Assembly (NCBI GenBank): GCA_045577655.1
Contig: JAZNIU010000020.1
Location: 1-49,516, forward strand
DNA length: 49,516 bases
DNA from: RGIG7450 sp045577655
Lineage (GTDB): Bacteria > Bacillota > Clostridia > RUG12999
Direction: 5' to 3'
Under the pieces are notes generated by a model. It worked only from the letters and a program-made list of their open reading frames with translations, ran no database searches and was not told where the DNA came from. A program made the translations under genes and the position numbers. Positions 1-7,253 of this stretch are shown piece after piece. Each line of letters opens with the position of its first letter. Position 1 is the first letter of the stretch.

Positions 1-9
1 AAAAAACTA

Positions 10-38
10 TTTACAAACAAAATTTAGTGTGATATAAT
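10..38 (+). promoter_or_regulatory. sigma-A promoter of rpsO
   Basis: A TTTACA -35 (10-15) and a perfect TATAAT -10 (33-38) are separated by 17 bp, with a TGTGA run just before the -10. Transcription would start near 45, giving an rpsO leader of about 80 nt. This is inferred from sequence only. Confidence 0.75.
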
Positions 39-70
39 GTCAAAGTGTGCTTATGGCTATGTTTTTGGGG

Positions 71-120
71 TCACCGCCGAAGACTTGGCTGTTTAGCGAA
101 TTATTTATTATCGGAGGTGA
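71..120 (+). promoter_or_regulatory. rpsO leader: RBS-sequestering stem with a competing hairpin
   Basis: TCACC (71-75) can pair with GGTGA (116-120) and CCGA (77-80) with TCGG (111-114), with one G/A mismatch (76/115). This 9-bp stem buries the Shine-Dalgarno GGAGGTG (113-119) of rpsO. A competing hairpin, GCCGAAGACTTGGC (76-89), uses the same 5' bases and would free the RBS. S15 autoregulates its own mRNA by leader binding in several bacteria. That this leader binds S15 is an inference. Confidence 0.5.
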
Positions 121-125
121 AAACT

Positions 126-392
126 ATGTTGCGTAAAGAAGAAAAACAGGCGATTATCGAAGCTTACAAGACTCACGAGTCAGACACCGGTTCTCCGGAA
201 GTTCAGATTGCTATTCTTACAAAAAGAATTAATGACTTGAACGAACATCTTAAAGAGCATAAAAAAGATAATCACTCAAGACGTGGCCTTCTCAAAATGG
301 TAGGTCAGAGACGTGCTCTTCTCAACTATCTCACAAAAGTGGATATTGAAAGATACCGTGCAATCATAGCTAAATTGGAACTCAGAAAGTAA
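126..392 (+). CDS. rpsO: 30S ribosomal protein S15
   Basis: Small-subunit protein S15, which binds 16S rRNA at the three-way junction of the central domain and helps assemble the platform. The 88-residue product has the usual family length and begins MLRKEEKQAIIEAYK, then has the conserved DTGSPEVQIA (about residues 20-29), LTxRIxxL and HxKDxHSRRGL segments. The ATG at 126 is chosen because GGAGGTG lies 7 bases upstream; an upstream in-frame extension has no conservation and is leader. It is followed by pnp, the classical rpsO-pnp pair. Expression is probably controlled through the leader structure at 71-120. Confidence 0.97.
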   Translation: MLRKEEKQAIIEAYKTHESDTGSPEVQIAILTKRINDLNEHLKEHKKDNHSRRGLLKMVGQRRALLNYLTKVDIERYRAIIAKLELRK

Positions 393-396
393 AGAA

Positions 397-420
397 AAAG
401 GGCGGCATTTGCTGCCCTTT
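397..420 (+). terminator. hairpin after rpsO, weak terminator or attenuator
   Basis: AAAGGGCGGC (397-406) pairs with GCTGCCCTTT (411-420) around an ATTT loop, with one G-T wobble. Only a short broken T run follows (ACTTTC), so read-through into pnp is likely. It may protect the rpsO 3' end or attenuate pnp. Confidence 0.5.
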
Positions 421-446
421 ACTTTCAAAATCAGGGTTGTGGGAGG

Positions 447-497
447 TTAGGCATTATATATGGCGCTTTGCGGGCAGGCGATATATATAATGGCTAA
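447..497 (+). promoter_or_regulatory. long stem-loop in rpsO-pnp spacer, candidate RNase III-type processing site
   Basis: Bases 447-461 (TTAGGCATTATATAT) pair with 483-497 with a single G/G mismatch, giving a stem of about 14 pairs. A small hairpin CGC-TTT-GCG (464-472) sits in the apical loop. In Escherichia coli the equivalent spacer carries a stem-loop cut by RNase III as the first step of PNPase autoregulation. Equivalence here is inferred from position and shape. Confidence 0.5.
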
Positions 498-537
498 TTC
501 CACCATAACCTTAAAAAAATTTTTTTATGGAGGAATT
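496..537 (+). promoter_or_regulatory. hairpin occluding the pnp ribosome binding site
   Basis: AATTCCACCATAA (496-508) pairs with TTATGGAGGAATT (525-537) with one A/A mismatch. The 3' arm contains the pnp Shine-Dalgarno GGAGG (529-533), and the loop is an A-run/T-run. Folding would block translation of pnp until opened by a ribosome, a nuclease or PNPase itself. Confidence 0.5.
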
Positions 538-540
538 AAA

Positions 541-2628
541 ATGGAGAAAATTTTTAAAACCACTCTTGCCGGCAGACCGATAGTTGTTGAAACCGGCAAA
601 CTTGCAGGCCTTGCAAACGGCAGCGCCCTTGTAAGATATGGTGACACAGTTGTTTTAACAACAGCTACTGCTTCGGCAAAACCCAGAGAGGGAGTTGACT
701 TTTTCCCACTCAGCGTAGACTTTGAAGAAAAACTTTATTCGGTTGGTAAAATACCGGGAAGCTTTATGAAAAGAGAAGGCAAACCTTCTGAAAAAGCTAT
801 TCTTGCGTCCCGTGCTATTGACAGACCGCTTCGTCCGCTTTTCCCGAAAGATTTAAGAAACGACGTTTCCATTGTTTCAACAGTTATGTCTGTTGAACAG
901 GACAATTCTCCGGAAATTGCTGCGATGCTTGGTGCAGCTATTGCAATCGAAATGTCTGACATTCCGTTTAACGGACCTGTTGCAAGCGTTTACGTTGGTA
1001 TTGTTGATGGAAAAATCATTATAAACCCAACTGTTGAAGAAAGAGAAAAATCTGTGCTCAATCTTCTTGTTGCTGCAAGCGTTGAGAAAATTGTTATGAT
1101 TGAAGCAGGTGCAAAGGAAGTTCCCGAAGATCTTATGCTTGAAGCAATTTTAACAGCACATGAACACATAAAAGAACTTTGTAAGTTCATCAAATCTATC
1201 GGGGAAGAAATAGGCAAACCTAAGTTTGCTTATGAATCCTGCGTTGTTGACGAAGAACTTTATAACGACATCAAAAACTTTGCAATAGACAAAGTAAAAT
1301 TTGCTATGGATACCAACGACAAAAATGTTCGTGACGAAAGAATGATTGTTGTTGAAAATGAAATTGCTGAAGAGTTTGGTGAAAAATATGAAGGCAGAGA
1401 ATCTGAAATTGCAGAAGCAATTTATAAACTGCAGAAATATATTGTTAGAACATGGCTTTCCGAAGAAGGTAAACGTGTTGACGGCAGACAGATTGATGAA
1501 ATTAGACCTCTTGCAGCAGAAGTTGGCATTTTGCCGAGAACTCACGGCAGCGGCCTTTTCACAAGAGGACAGACACAGGTGCTTACTGTTGCAACTCTTG
1601 CTCCCATAGGTGAAGCTCAGAAAATTGATGGTATTGACAACGACGAAAGCAAAAGATATATGCACCACTACAATTTCCCGTCCTACAGTGTTGGTGAAAC
1701 CCGTCCTTCAAGAGGTCCCGGCAGACGTGAAATCGGTCACGGTGCACTTGCAGAAAAAGCTCTTGAACCGGTTATTCCTTCAGAAGATGAATTCCCTTAT
1801 GCAATCAGACTTGTTTCTGAAGTATTAAGCTCCAACGGTTCAACTTCTCAGGGTTCTATCTGTGCATCCACACTTGCTCTTATGGATGCGGGCGTGCCCA
1901 TAAAAGAGCCTGTTGCAGGTATTTCTGTTGGTCTTATCACAAGAGACGACGGAAGCTTTATGACAATGCTTGATATTCAGGGCGTTGAAGATTTCTTCGG
2001 CGATATGGACTTTAAGGTTGGCGGTACAAAAAATGGTATCACAGCTATTCAGGTTGATATTAAAGTTGACGGACTCACACCAGAAATTATAAAAGAAGCT
2101 TTTGAAAAAACAAGAAAAGCAAGACTCCACATTTTAGATGAAGTTATGCTTAAAGCAATTCCTCAGCCGAGAGAAGAACTTTCACCTTATGCACCCAAAA
2201 TGATAAGCTTCACTATAAACCCTGACAAAATCAGAGAAGTTATCGGTACAGGTGGAAAAGTTATTCAGAAAATCATTGCTGATACAGGAGTTAAAATCGA
2301 CATCGAAGATGACGGTAGAGTATTTATTGCAGCGGTTGATTCAAGCTCGGGTGAAGCAGCAAGAAAGATTATTGAAAACATCGTAAAAGAACCTGAAATC
2401 GGTGAAATATATGAAGGTACAGTTGTTGGAACAACAACATTCGGTGCTTTTGTTGAAATTCTTCCGGGCAAAGACGGTCTTGTTCATATTTCCAAGCTTG
2501 ACAAGAAACGTGTTGAAAAGGTTGAAGATGTTGTTATAGTTGGAGATGTTCTGAGAGTAAAAATTGAAGACATTGACCCTAAAACAGGTAAAATAAAACT
2601 TATCAGATTGTTTGACGACGAACAGTAA
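541..2628 (+). CDS. pnp: polyribonucleotide nucleotidyltransferase (PNPase)
   Basis: 3'-to-5' phosphorolytic exoribonuclease that degrades mRNA to nucleoside diphosphates and acts as a trimer. The 695-residue protein has the expected order: first RNase PH-like domain from the N-terminus, an alpha-helical linker, second RNase PH-like domain (RxxGRGRREIGHG-type segment), KH domain from about residue 553 with the GTGG loop near 572-575, and S1 domain from about 621 (GTVVGTTTFGAFVEI). The ATG at 541 follows GGAGG by 7 bases; longer upstream readings run through leader hairpins and are rejected. It lies downstream of rpsO as in most bacteria, and its RBS lies in a hairpin, which suggests post-transcriptional autocontrol. 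Confidence 0.97.
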   Translation: MEKIFKTTLAGRPIVVETGKLAGLANGSALVRYGDTVVLTTATASAKPREGVDFFPLSVDFEEKLYSVGKIPGSFMKREGKPSEKAILASRAIDRPLRPLFPKDLRNDVSIVSTVMSVEQDNSPEIAAMLGAAIAIEMSDIPFNGPVASVYVGIVDGKIIINPTVEEREKSVLNLLVAASVEKIVMIEAGAKEVPEDLMLEAILTAHEHIKELCKFIKSIGEEIGKPKFAYESCVVDEELYNDIKNFAIDKVKFAMDTNDKNVRDERMIVVENEIAEEFGEKYEGRESEIAEAIYKLQKYIVRTWLSEEGKRVDGRQIDEIRPLAAEVGILPRTHGSGLFTRGQTQVLTVATLAPIGEAQKIDGIDNDESKRYMHHYNFPSYSVGETRPSRGPGRREIGHGALAEKALEPVIPSEDEFPYAIRLVSEVLSSNGSTSQGSICASTLALMDAGVPIKEPVAGISVGLITRDDGSFMTMLDIQGVEDFFGDMDFKVGGTKNGITAIQVDIKVDGLTPEIIKEAFEKTRKARLHILDEVMLKAIPQPREELSPYAPKMISFTINPDKIREVIGTGGKVIQKIIADTGVKIDIEDDGRVFIAAVDSSSGEAARKIIENIVKEPEIGEIYEGTVVGTTTFGAFVEILPGKDGLVHISKLDKKRVEKVEDVVIVGDVLRVKIEDIDPKTGKIKLIRLFDDEQ

Positions 2629-2631
2629 TAG

Positions 2632-2667
2632 AAAATCGCCTAAGGTTTTTCCTTAGGCGATTTTTTT
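2632..2667. terminator. bidirectional terminator between pnp and znuB-like gene
   Basis: AATCGCCTAAGG (2634-2645) and CCTTAGGCGATT (2651-2662) form a perfect 12-bp stem with a T5 loop. A T-run follows on the plus strand and the preceding A-run gives a short T-run on the minus strand. The minus-strand stop codon of the permease gene (2653-2655) lies inside the stem. Confidence 0.9.
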
Positions 2668-3465
2668 AATGATTTTAAACAGAATAAAAAGTATTCCGCT
2701 CACCGCGACAACAGTTGCTCCGGTGGGCGTTTCAAATATATAGGACAGCACAATCCCGATAATAAAAGAAAAGATTGAAACTGCCGCTGAACATACAATA
2801 ACATGCTTGAAATGCTTGCAAACGGTCATTGCAGTAAGCGCAGGGAAGATTATCAGACTGGATATTAAAAGTGAGCCCATCATTCTCATTCCAAGGACTA
2901 TTGTTATTGCTGTCAAAATTGCAAGAATACTATTGTAAAAGTAAGTATTTATTCCTATAGCCTTTGAAAAAGATTCGTCGAATGTTACTGTAAATATTTT
3001 GTTGGAAAACAGAAAATATATTATTATCACAATGAGAGACAGTATAACGCTGAAAATGGTGTCGGCGGTTGTGAGAGACAGAATGCTGCCAAACATTATA
3101 CTGAATAAATCGGTGTTCATACCGGTTGTGAGGGACAAAACCAGTATGCCTGCAGCCAGAGCTCCGCTTGACACAAGAGCAATTGCTGCATCACCTTTGA
3201 TTTTGCTGCTATTGTTAATTTTCAGCAGGAAAAAAGCAGAAATCACAACTACGGGGATTGTTATGATAAGTGGTGCTGTTCCAAGTGCTGTTGCAATTGC
3301 CAGTGCGCCGAATGCAACGTGCGATAGGCCGTCGCCTATCATTGAATAGCGTTTTAATACAAGGTTGACACCTAAAAGAGCAGAACACACCGAAACCATT
3401 GTGCCGACTATGATGGCTTTTACAATGAAAGGGTAGGAAAACATTTCTACAAAAACGTTAATCAT
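2653..3465 (-). CDS. zinc/manganese-type ABC transporter, permease
   Basis: Membrane component of a metal ABC importer of the ZnuB/MntB/AdcB (ABC-3) family, 270 residues, with roughly eight to nine hydrophobic segments spread over the whole length. The N-terminal part has the family-typical GTMVSVCSALLGVNLVLKRY and GDGLSHVAFGALA segments, and the centre has a GMRMMGSLLISSLIIFPALTA-like stretch. The start overlaps the upstream ATPase gene by 8 bp, so translation is probably coupled. Third gene of the regulator-binding protein-ATPase-permease operon. The metal cannot be read from the permease; zinc is favoured by the His-rich binding protein and the Fur-family regulator. Confidence 0.9.
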   Translation of the reverse strand: MINVFVEMFSYPFIVKAIIVGTMVSVCSALLGVNLVLKRYSMIGDGLSHVAFGALAIATALGTAPLIITIPVVVISAFFLLKINNSSKIKGDAAIALVSSGALAAGILVLSLTTGMNTDLFSIMFGSILSLTTADTIFSVILSLIVIIIYFLFSNKIFTVTFDESFSKAIGINTYFYNSILAILTAITIVLGMRMMGSLLISSLIIFPALTAMTVCKHFKHVIVCSAAVSIFSFIIGIVLSYIFETPTGATVVAVSGILFILFKIIKKIA

Positions 3466-4144
3466 GTTTCATACCTCCCTGGAGATATTCTTCAGAACTT
3501 CCAAAGAAAAAGGAGTTATTTCCCAAATGAAGAATATGACTTGAAAAATTTGTTGCAGCTTCAATATCGTGAGAAACCATTATAACAGTTGTCCCGAGGT
3601 TTTTGTTTATGTCATTTATTATATTGTAAAGACTTTCAGAAGCCGCGGGGTCAAGCCCGGCAGTGGGTTCATCAAGAATAATCATTTTTTTTGTTGCACA
3701 AAGTGCGCGGGCAAGCAGAACCCTTTGCTGCTGTCCGCCTGAAAGCTCCTGAAAACTGCTTTTCTTTAATTCTGATATTCCCATAAATTCGAGACTTTCA
3801 ACAGCAATTTTTTTGTCAGACTTTGAGTAAAAAGGTTTAAAACCACAACTGTTTAATCTCCCGGAAAGCACAACTTCAAAAACACTGGCGGGAAAATCTT
3901 TTTGCATATCTGCCCTTTGGGGGAGATAACCTATCTCGGACGATTTTATGTCTTTGCCAAAAAGTATTTCTCCGCTTGAAGGGATTTTAAGTTTTAAAAG
4001 CCCTTTTACAAGCGTACTTTTTCCCGAACCGTTTTCGCCAAGAATACTGAGATAGTCACCGCTGTTTAATTTAAAAGATATATCTGACAAAATTTCTTTG
4101 CCTTCATAACTAAAACATACATTTTTGCATTCTATTGCTGACAT
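3458..4144 (-). CDS. zinc/manganese-type ABC transporter, ATP-binding protein
   Basis: Cytoplasmic ATPase powering the metal importer encoded by its neighbours. The 228-residue protein is a single ABC domain: Walker A GENGSGKST (residues 36-44), Q-loop near Q76, signature LSGGQQQR (134-141), Walker B MIILDEP (154-160) followed by the D-loop, and the switch histidine in MVSHD near residue 190. All catalytic residues are present. It starts one base after the stop of the binding-protein gene and overlaps the permease gene by 8 bp, so all three are one transcription unit. ZnuC or AdcC is the closest functional name; manganese transport remains possible. Confidence 0.92.
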   Translation of the reverse strand: MSAIECKNVCFSYEGKEILSDISFKLNSGDYLSILGENGSGKSTLVKGLLKLKIPSSGEILFGKDIKSSEIGYLPQRADMQKDFPASVFEVVLSGRLNSCGFKPFYSKSDKKIAVESLEFMGISELKKSSFQELSGGQQQRVLLARALCATKKMIILDEPTAGLDPAASESLYNIINDINKNLGTTVIMVSHDIEAATNFSSHILHLGNNSFFFGSSEEYLQGGMKHD

Positions 4145-4145
4145 T

Positions 4146-5075
4146 TCAGTTTAATGCCTCCTTAAGTGCCTGAAGATTGTTTTCCATTAAGAGAAGATAG
4201 GTTTTGCCTGCATCAAAATCTTCTTTTGATATGTTGTGACAGGAAGAGAAAAGTTGTTTTTTTGCTCCGGTAGCAGCACACACAGTATCAGCAAGTTTCT
4301 GGTTTGACATCTCTATATGAAAAACAACGGGTATTTCTTCTTCTTTTACTTTATCAATCAGAAAAGCCACAGTATGCGCAGACGGTTCACTTTCAAAGGT
4401 GCAACCGGGAAAAGCGGCATAGTAGTCAAGATTATATGCTTCGGCAAAATACATCAGCGGGAACCTGTCTGCAACAACAAAGGTTCTGCGCTTGCCCTTT
4501 TCAACAACATCTTTGAACTCCAGATGAAGAGTTTGTAGTTTTTCTACATATTTTTCAGCGTTTGTTTTATAAAACTCACTGTTTTCATTGTCCAGACTGC
4601 AAAGTGTCTCTGTGAGCGAATTTACAATTGCTATTGCGTTTTGCGGTGCAGTCCATACATGTTCATCAAAAGTTTTTTCATGGTGGTGGTCTTCCGACTG
4701 CATTCCTTCAACTATTTTTTCTTCCACAGGAGAAATATGGTCCATAAGGGGAAAAGCAGTTAATCCGTCGGGAGCTGTTTTCAGAATATCACGAACCCAT
4801 TTGTCCGATTCTCCGCCAACATAAATAAACAGGTCACAAGCGGCAATTTCTATAATATCTTTCGGAGAAGGCTCATATGAATGAGTATCAACACCCGGGT
4901 CTATGAGCATAGACACCTCCACTTTTTCGCCGGCAATCTCTCTCACGAAATCGTAGGGGACAAAAGCGGTGGACAAAATTTGCAGTTTGCCGGTGTCATC
5001 AGTATCTGTTTTCACATGACTGCAACCGGAAAGAATTAATATCAAAAATAATAAAAAGTAAAATAGTTTTTTCAC
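4146..5075 (-). CDS. zinc/manganese ABC transporter substrate-binding lipoprotein
   Basis: Extracellular metal-binding lipoprotein of cluster A-I (ZnuA/AdcA-like) that delivers metal to the permease. The GTG at 5075 is chosen because a GGGGAGGC site lies just upstream and the product then begins with a clean lipoprotein signal: MKK, a hydrophobic run and the lipobox LSGC with C18 as the lipidated residue. Putative ligands are the His in DTHSYEPSP, the His in FDEHVWTAP and the His in VVFHIEMSN. A His-rich loop (SEDHHHEK) lies between the first two, a feature of zinc rather than manganese binders. GTG overlaps the stop of the regulator gene (GTGA), so the two are coupled. Confidence 0.92.
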   Translation of the reverse strand: MKKLFYFLLFLILILSGCSHVKTDTDDTGKLQILSTAFVPYDFVREIAGEKVEVSMLIDPGVDTHSYEPSPKDIIEIAACDLFIYVGGESDKWVRDILKTAPDGLTAFPLMDHISPVEEKIVEGMQSEDHHHEKTFDEHVWTAPQNAIAIVNSLTETLCSLDNENSEFYKTNAEKYVEKLQTLHLEFKDVVEKGKRRTFVVADRFPLMYFAEAYNLDYYAAFPGCTFESEPSAHTVAFLIDKVKEEEIPVVFHIEMSNQKLADTVCAATGAKKQLFSSCHNISKEDFDAGKTYLLLMENNLQALKEALN

Positions 5076-5476
5076 AGTTTTGCCTCCCCGGAAATTACAC
5101 AATTTTCGCATTTTCCTATGATGGTTGTTTTAAAGGCGTCTGCTTCAAAATTATATGAATTTAAAAGGTTTGTGTGAAGTTTTGCTGAAAGGTCTGATTC
5201 AAGGTGAATAAGCTTTCCGCAATCGGAGCATTTCAAATGAAAATGGGCGTGGCAGGAATCTTCACCAAGAAACTCGTAGAAAAATTTTCGTGAGTTTTCG
5301 TTTGCAGATTTGCGAACAACACCTTCTTTTGTAAGTTTGCCCATTAAGCGATAAAGCGTACTTTTTCCACCCGAAAAGCTAGCGGCAATCTCATCAACTG
5401 TCAGTTGTTTTCCGCTGTTTCTGCTTAAAAAATCTATAAGCAATTTTCTTTGTTCAGTCTGATATGTTTTTTTCAT
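5072..5476 (-). CDS. Fur-family metalloregulator, probable zinc uptake regulator (Zur-like)
   Basis: Metal-responsive transcriptional repressor, 134 residues. The N-terminal half is a winged helix whose recognition helix is near STLYRLMGKL (39-48). The C-terminal half carries the dimerisation/metal domain with HAHFHLKC (76-83), CxxC at 83/86 and a second CxxC at 123/126, the usual structural zinc site. Start codon ATG at 5476 has a GGAGAA site upstream. It is the first gene of an operon with the metal importer, and a perfect 17-bp palindrome overlaps its start of transcription, so autorepression together with the importer is likely. Fur or PerR function is less likely given the neighbours. 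Confidence 0.88.
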   Translation of the reverse strand: MKKTYQTEQRKLLIDFLSRNSGKQLTVDEIAASFSGGKSTLYRLMGKLTKEGVVRKSANENSRKFFYEFLGEDSCHAHFHLKCSDCGKLIHLESDLSAKLHTNLLNSYNFEADAFKTTIIGKCENCVISGEAKL

Positions 5477-5499
5477 TATTTTTCTTCTCCTGTATCAAA

Positions 5500-5516
5500 T
5501 TGAGAATTATTCTCAA
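5500..5516. promoter_or_regulatory. Fur/Zur-family operator
   Basis: TTGAGAATTATTCTCAA is a perfect 8-1-8 palindrome of the form seen for Fur-family boxes (centre AATNATT). It lies immediately downstream of the -10 of the minus-strand promoter at 5517-5545 and would cover the transcription start. Predicted binding site of the regulator encoded at 5072-5476. Confidence 0.75.
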
Positions 5517-5545
5517 ATTATATCATTTTTTTATAAAAAAATCAA
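5517..5545 (-). promoter_or_regulatory. promoter of the zur-znuABC-like operon
   Basis: On the minus strand TTGATT (5545-5540) and TATAAT (5522-5517) are spaced by exactly 17 bp. The operator follows directly. On the other side, a TATAAT at 5593-5598 could serve the plus-strand flavoprotein gene, but I see no well-spaced -35 for it. Confidence 0.7.
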
Positions 5546-5637
5546 GAGTATTTTTTTGTTTATTTGAGAAAGGATTTTTAGTAAATATGTCGTATAATAA
5601 TATAGAAAGTGTAGGTTTTGAGGAGGAATGACCGTAA

Positions 5638-6210
5638 ATGAAAATTGTTGCATTAAACGGCAGCCACAGAGATGACGGCAGTAGCGCGTATCTTTTGGGA
5701 AGACTTAAAGAAAAATGCGAGAAGAACGGCTTTGAAATGACCGTTTTAAATACATATGAAATTATGAGAGATGTTAAAAACCCTTTTTGCATATGCTGCT
5801 CATCGCCTTGTAGCGGTAGTTGCTACAAAGGGACTAAACTTGAAAAAGCATTTGACGAGATTGACGGCTGCGACATGTTGGTTGTTTGTTCGCCGGTATA
5901 TTTCGGCACTGTCAGTGCGCAGCTTAAAGCTTTTTTTGATAAAACAAAAAAACCGAGAGCAGAAAAAAGATGGACCGGCAAGCTTGCTACGGCAATGGCG
6001 GTGGGTCATTCCAAATATGGCGGTCAGGAAAATACGGTAGTTGCACTTCAGTCAATGCTTTTTACAGAAGGATTTGTAATTTTTGGTGACGGATGCAGTT
6101 ATGATGCGGGACACGGTGGATTGTGTGCACAAAGCCCGGCAGAAAAAGACAGTTATGCACTTGAAAGAGTGGACATTTTAGCCGACAAAATTTTTGAGCT
6201 GTGGAAGTGA
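5638..6210 (+). CDS. NADPH-dependent FMN reductase / iron-sulfur flavoprotein family
   Basis: Flavodoxin-like protein of 190 residues. The N-terminus has the strand-loop MKIVALNGSHRDDGSS, where the GSxRxxG-type loop binds the FMN phosphate. A compact cysteine cluster, CICCSSPCSGSC (C51, C53, C54, C58, C62), resembles the Fe-S ligand motif of iron-sulfur flavoproteins. VVCSPVYFGTVSAQLKAFFDK is the conserved second FMN loop. AGGAGG precedes the ATG by 11 bases. It is followed at 5 bp by the HD hydrolase gene and may be co-transcribed with it. The electron partner and substrate cannot be told from sequence. Confidence 0.85.
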   Translation: MKIVALNGSHRDDGSSAYLLGRLKEKCEKNGFEMTVLNTYEIMRDVKNPFCICCSSPCSGSCYKGTKLEKAFDEIDGCDMLVVCSPVYFGTVSAQLKAFFDKTKKPRAEKRWTGKLATAMAVGHSKYGGQENTVVALQSMLFTEGFVIFGDGCSYDAGHGGLCAQSPAEKDSYALERVDILADKIFELWK

Positions 6211-6214
6211 TTAT

Positions 6215-7204
6215 ATGACAATTCGTGAAATAACAGAAAAAAATGAACATTTGATGCTTTCTAAAGATGCCACCTTTTCTGACCAAACGCGTGGAAGAGA
6301 GGTTTATGTTGATCCCTGCGAACTTAGGACAGAATTTCAGAGGGACAGAGACAAAATTATTCATTCAAAATCTTTCAGAAGACTTAAACATAAAACACAG
6401 GTGTTTATAATACCTGACGAAGACCATTTTAGAACAAGACTCACCCATACGCTTGAGGTTTCGCAAATAGCCAGAACTGTGGGCAGAGGGCTGAGACTGA
6501 ACGAGGATTTAATTGAAGCTATTGCACTTGGTCACGACCTTGGGCATACCCCGTTTGGACATTCGGGAGAAAGAGCACTTCAAAAGCTTAATCCTGACGG
6601 ATTTGAACACAATCAGCACAGTCTCAGGATGGTAGAAGTTCTTGAACAGGGAAAAGGGCTCAATCTCACCTGGGAGGTGCGGGACGGTATTTTAAATCAC
6701 AGGTCACATCTTACCCCGTCAACACCGGAAGGTAAAGTTGTTCGCATCTCTGACAAAATTGCTTACATAAACCACGATATTGACGATGCACAGAGAAGTG
6801 GAATTATTTGTGCGGAAGATTTGCCGCTGACCTGTAAAAAGGTGCTTGGAAAAACCCATGCAGAAAGAATTAACACGCTTGTCCGCGACCTTGTGATGAA
6901 CGGTCTTGAGTTTACTCCGGAAGTGGACGACGCAATGACCGAGCTCAGAAAATTTATGTTTGAAAGAGTGTATAATGAAAAAAGCATAAAAGACGAAGAG
7001 GTGAAAGTTCATAATCTGATAGGGGAAATATATGAGTATTACAAAGCTTTCCCTGAAAAAATGGAAGATTATGACCCGCAAAAAGAGCAAAATCTTGACA
7101 GAGTTGTTACCGACTACATTGCCGGAATGACAGATGAATATGCTATCAACACTTTTGAAAAACTGTTTCTTCCAAAACCTTATAAAAAAATAAAAAGGGT
7201 TTGA
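6215..7204 (+). CDS. dgt: dGTP triphosphohydrolase-like HD-domain protein
   Basis: Deoxynucleoside triphosphate triphosphohydrolase family member (dGTPase-like), 329 residues, which removes triphosphate from dNTPs. The metal-binding HD core is visible: H78 in THTLEVSQIART, H107-D108 in ALGHDLGHTPFGH, and a later aspartate in RISDKIAYINHDIDDA. The ATG at 6215 follows a modest GGAAGTGA site; an earlier in-frame TTG overlaps the previous gene. Directly upstream of dnaG and sigA, the usual clostridial dgt-dnaG-rpoD arrangement, which links dNTP pool control to replication start. Substrate preference within the family is not certain. Confidence 0.92.
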   Translation: MTIREITEKNEHLMLSKDATFSDQTRGREVYVDPCELRTEFQRDRDKIIHSKSFRRLKHKTQVFIIPDEDHFRTRLTHTLEVSQIARTVGRGLRLNEDLIEAIALGHDLGHTPFGHSGERALQKLNPDGFEHNQHSLRMVEVLEQGKGLNLTWEVRDGILNHRSHLTPSTPEGKVVRISDKIAYINHDIDDAQRSGIICAEDLPLTCKKVLGKTHAERINTLVRDLVMNGLEFTPEVDDAMTELRKFMFERVYNEKSIKDEEVKVHNLIGEIYEYYKAFPEKMEDYDPQKEQNLDRVVTDYIAGMTDEYAINTFEKLFLPKPYKKIKRV

Positions 7205-7253
7205 GGGATATTTGTCGAAAGAAAAGATATACACTATAGGGAGGAAAAAGACA

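Noticed and set aside
460..540. Upstream extension of pnp
   Set aside because: The extra residues are leader hairpin sequence. The ATG at 541 has the GGAGG site and the conserved N-terminus.
1150..1668. 172-codon minus-strand ORF within pnp
   Set aside because: It lies fully inside conserved pnp, has no RBS or recognisable domain, and is a shadow of codon bias.
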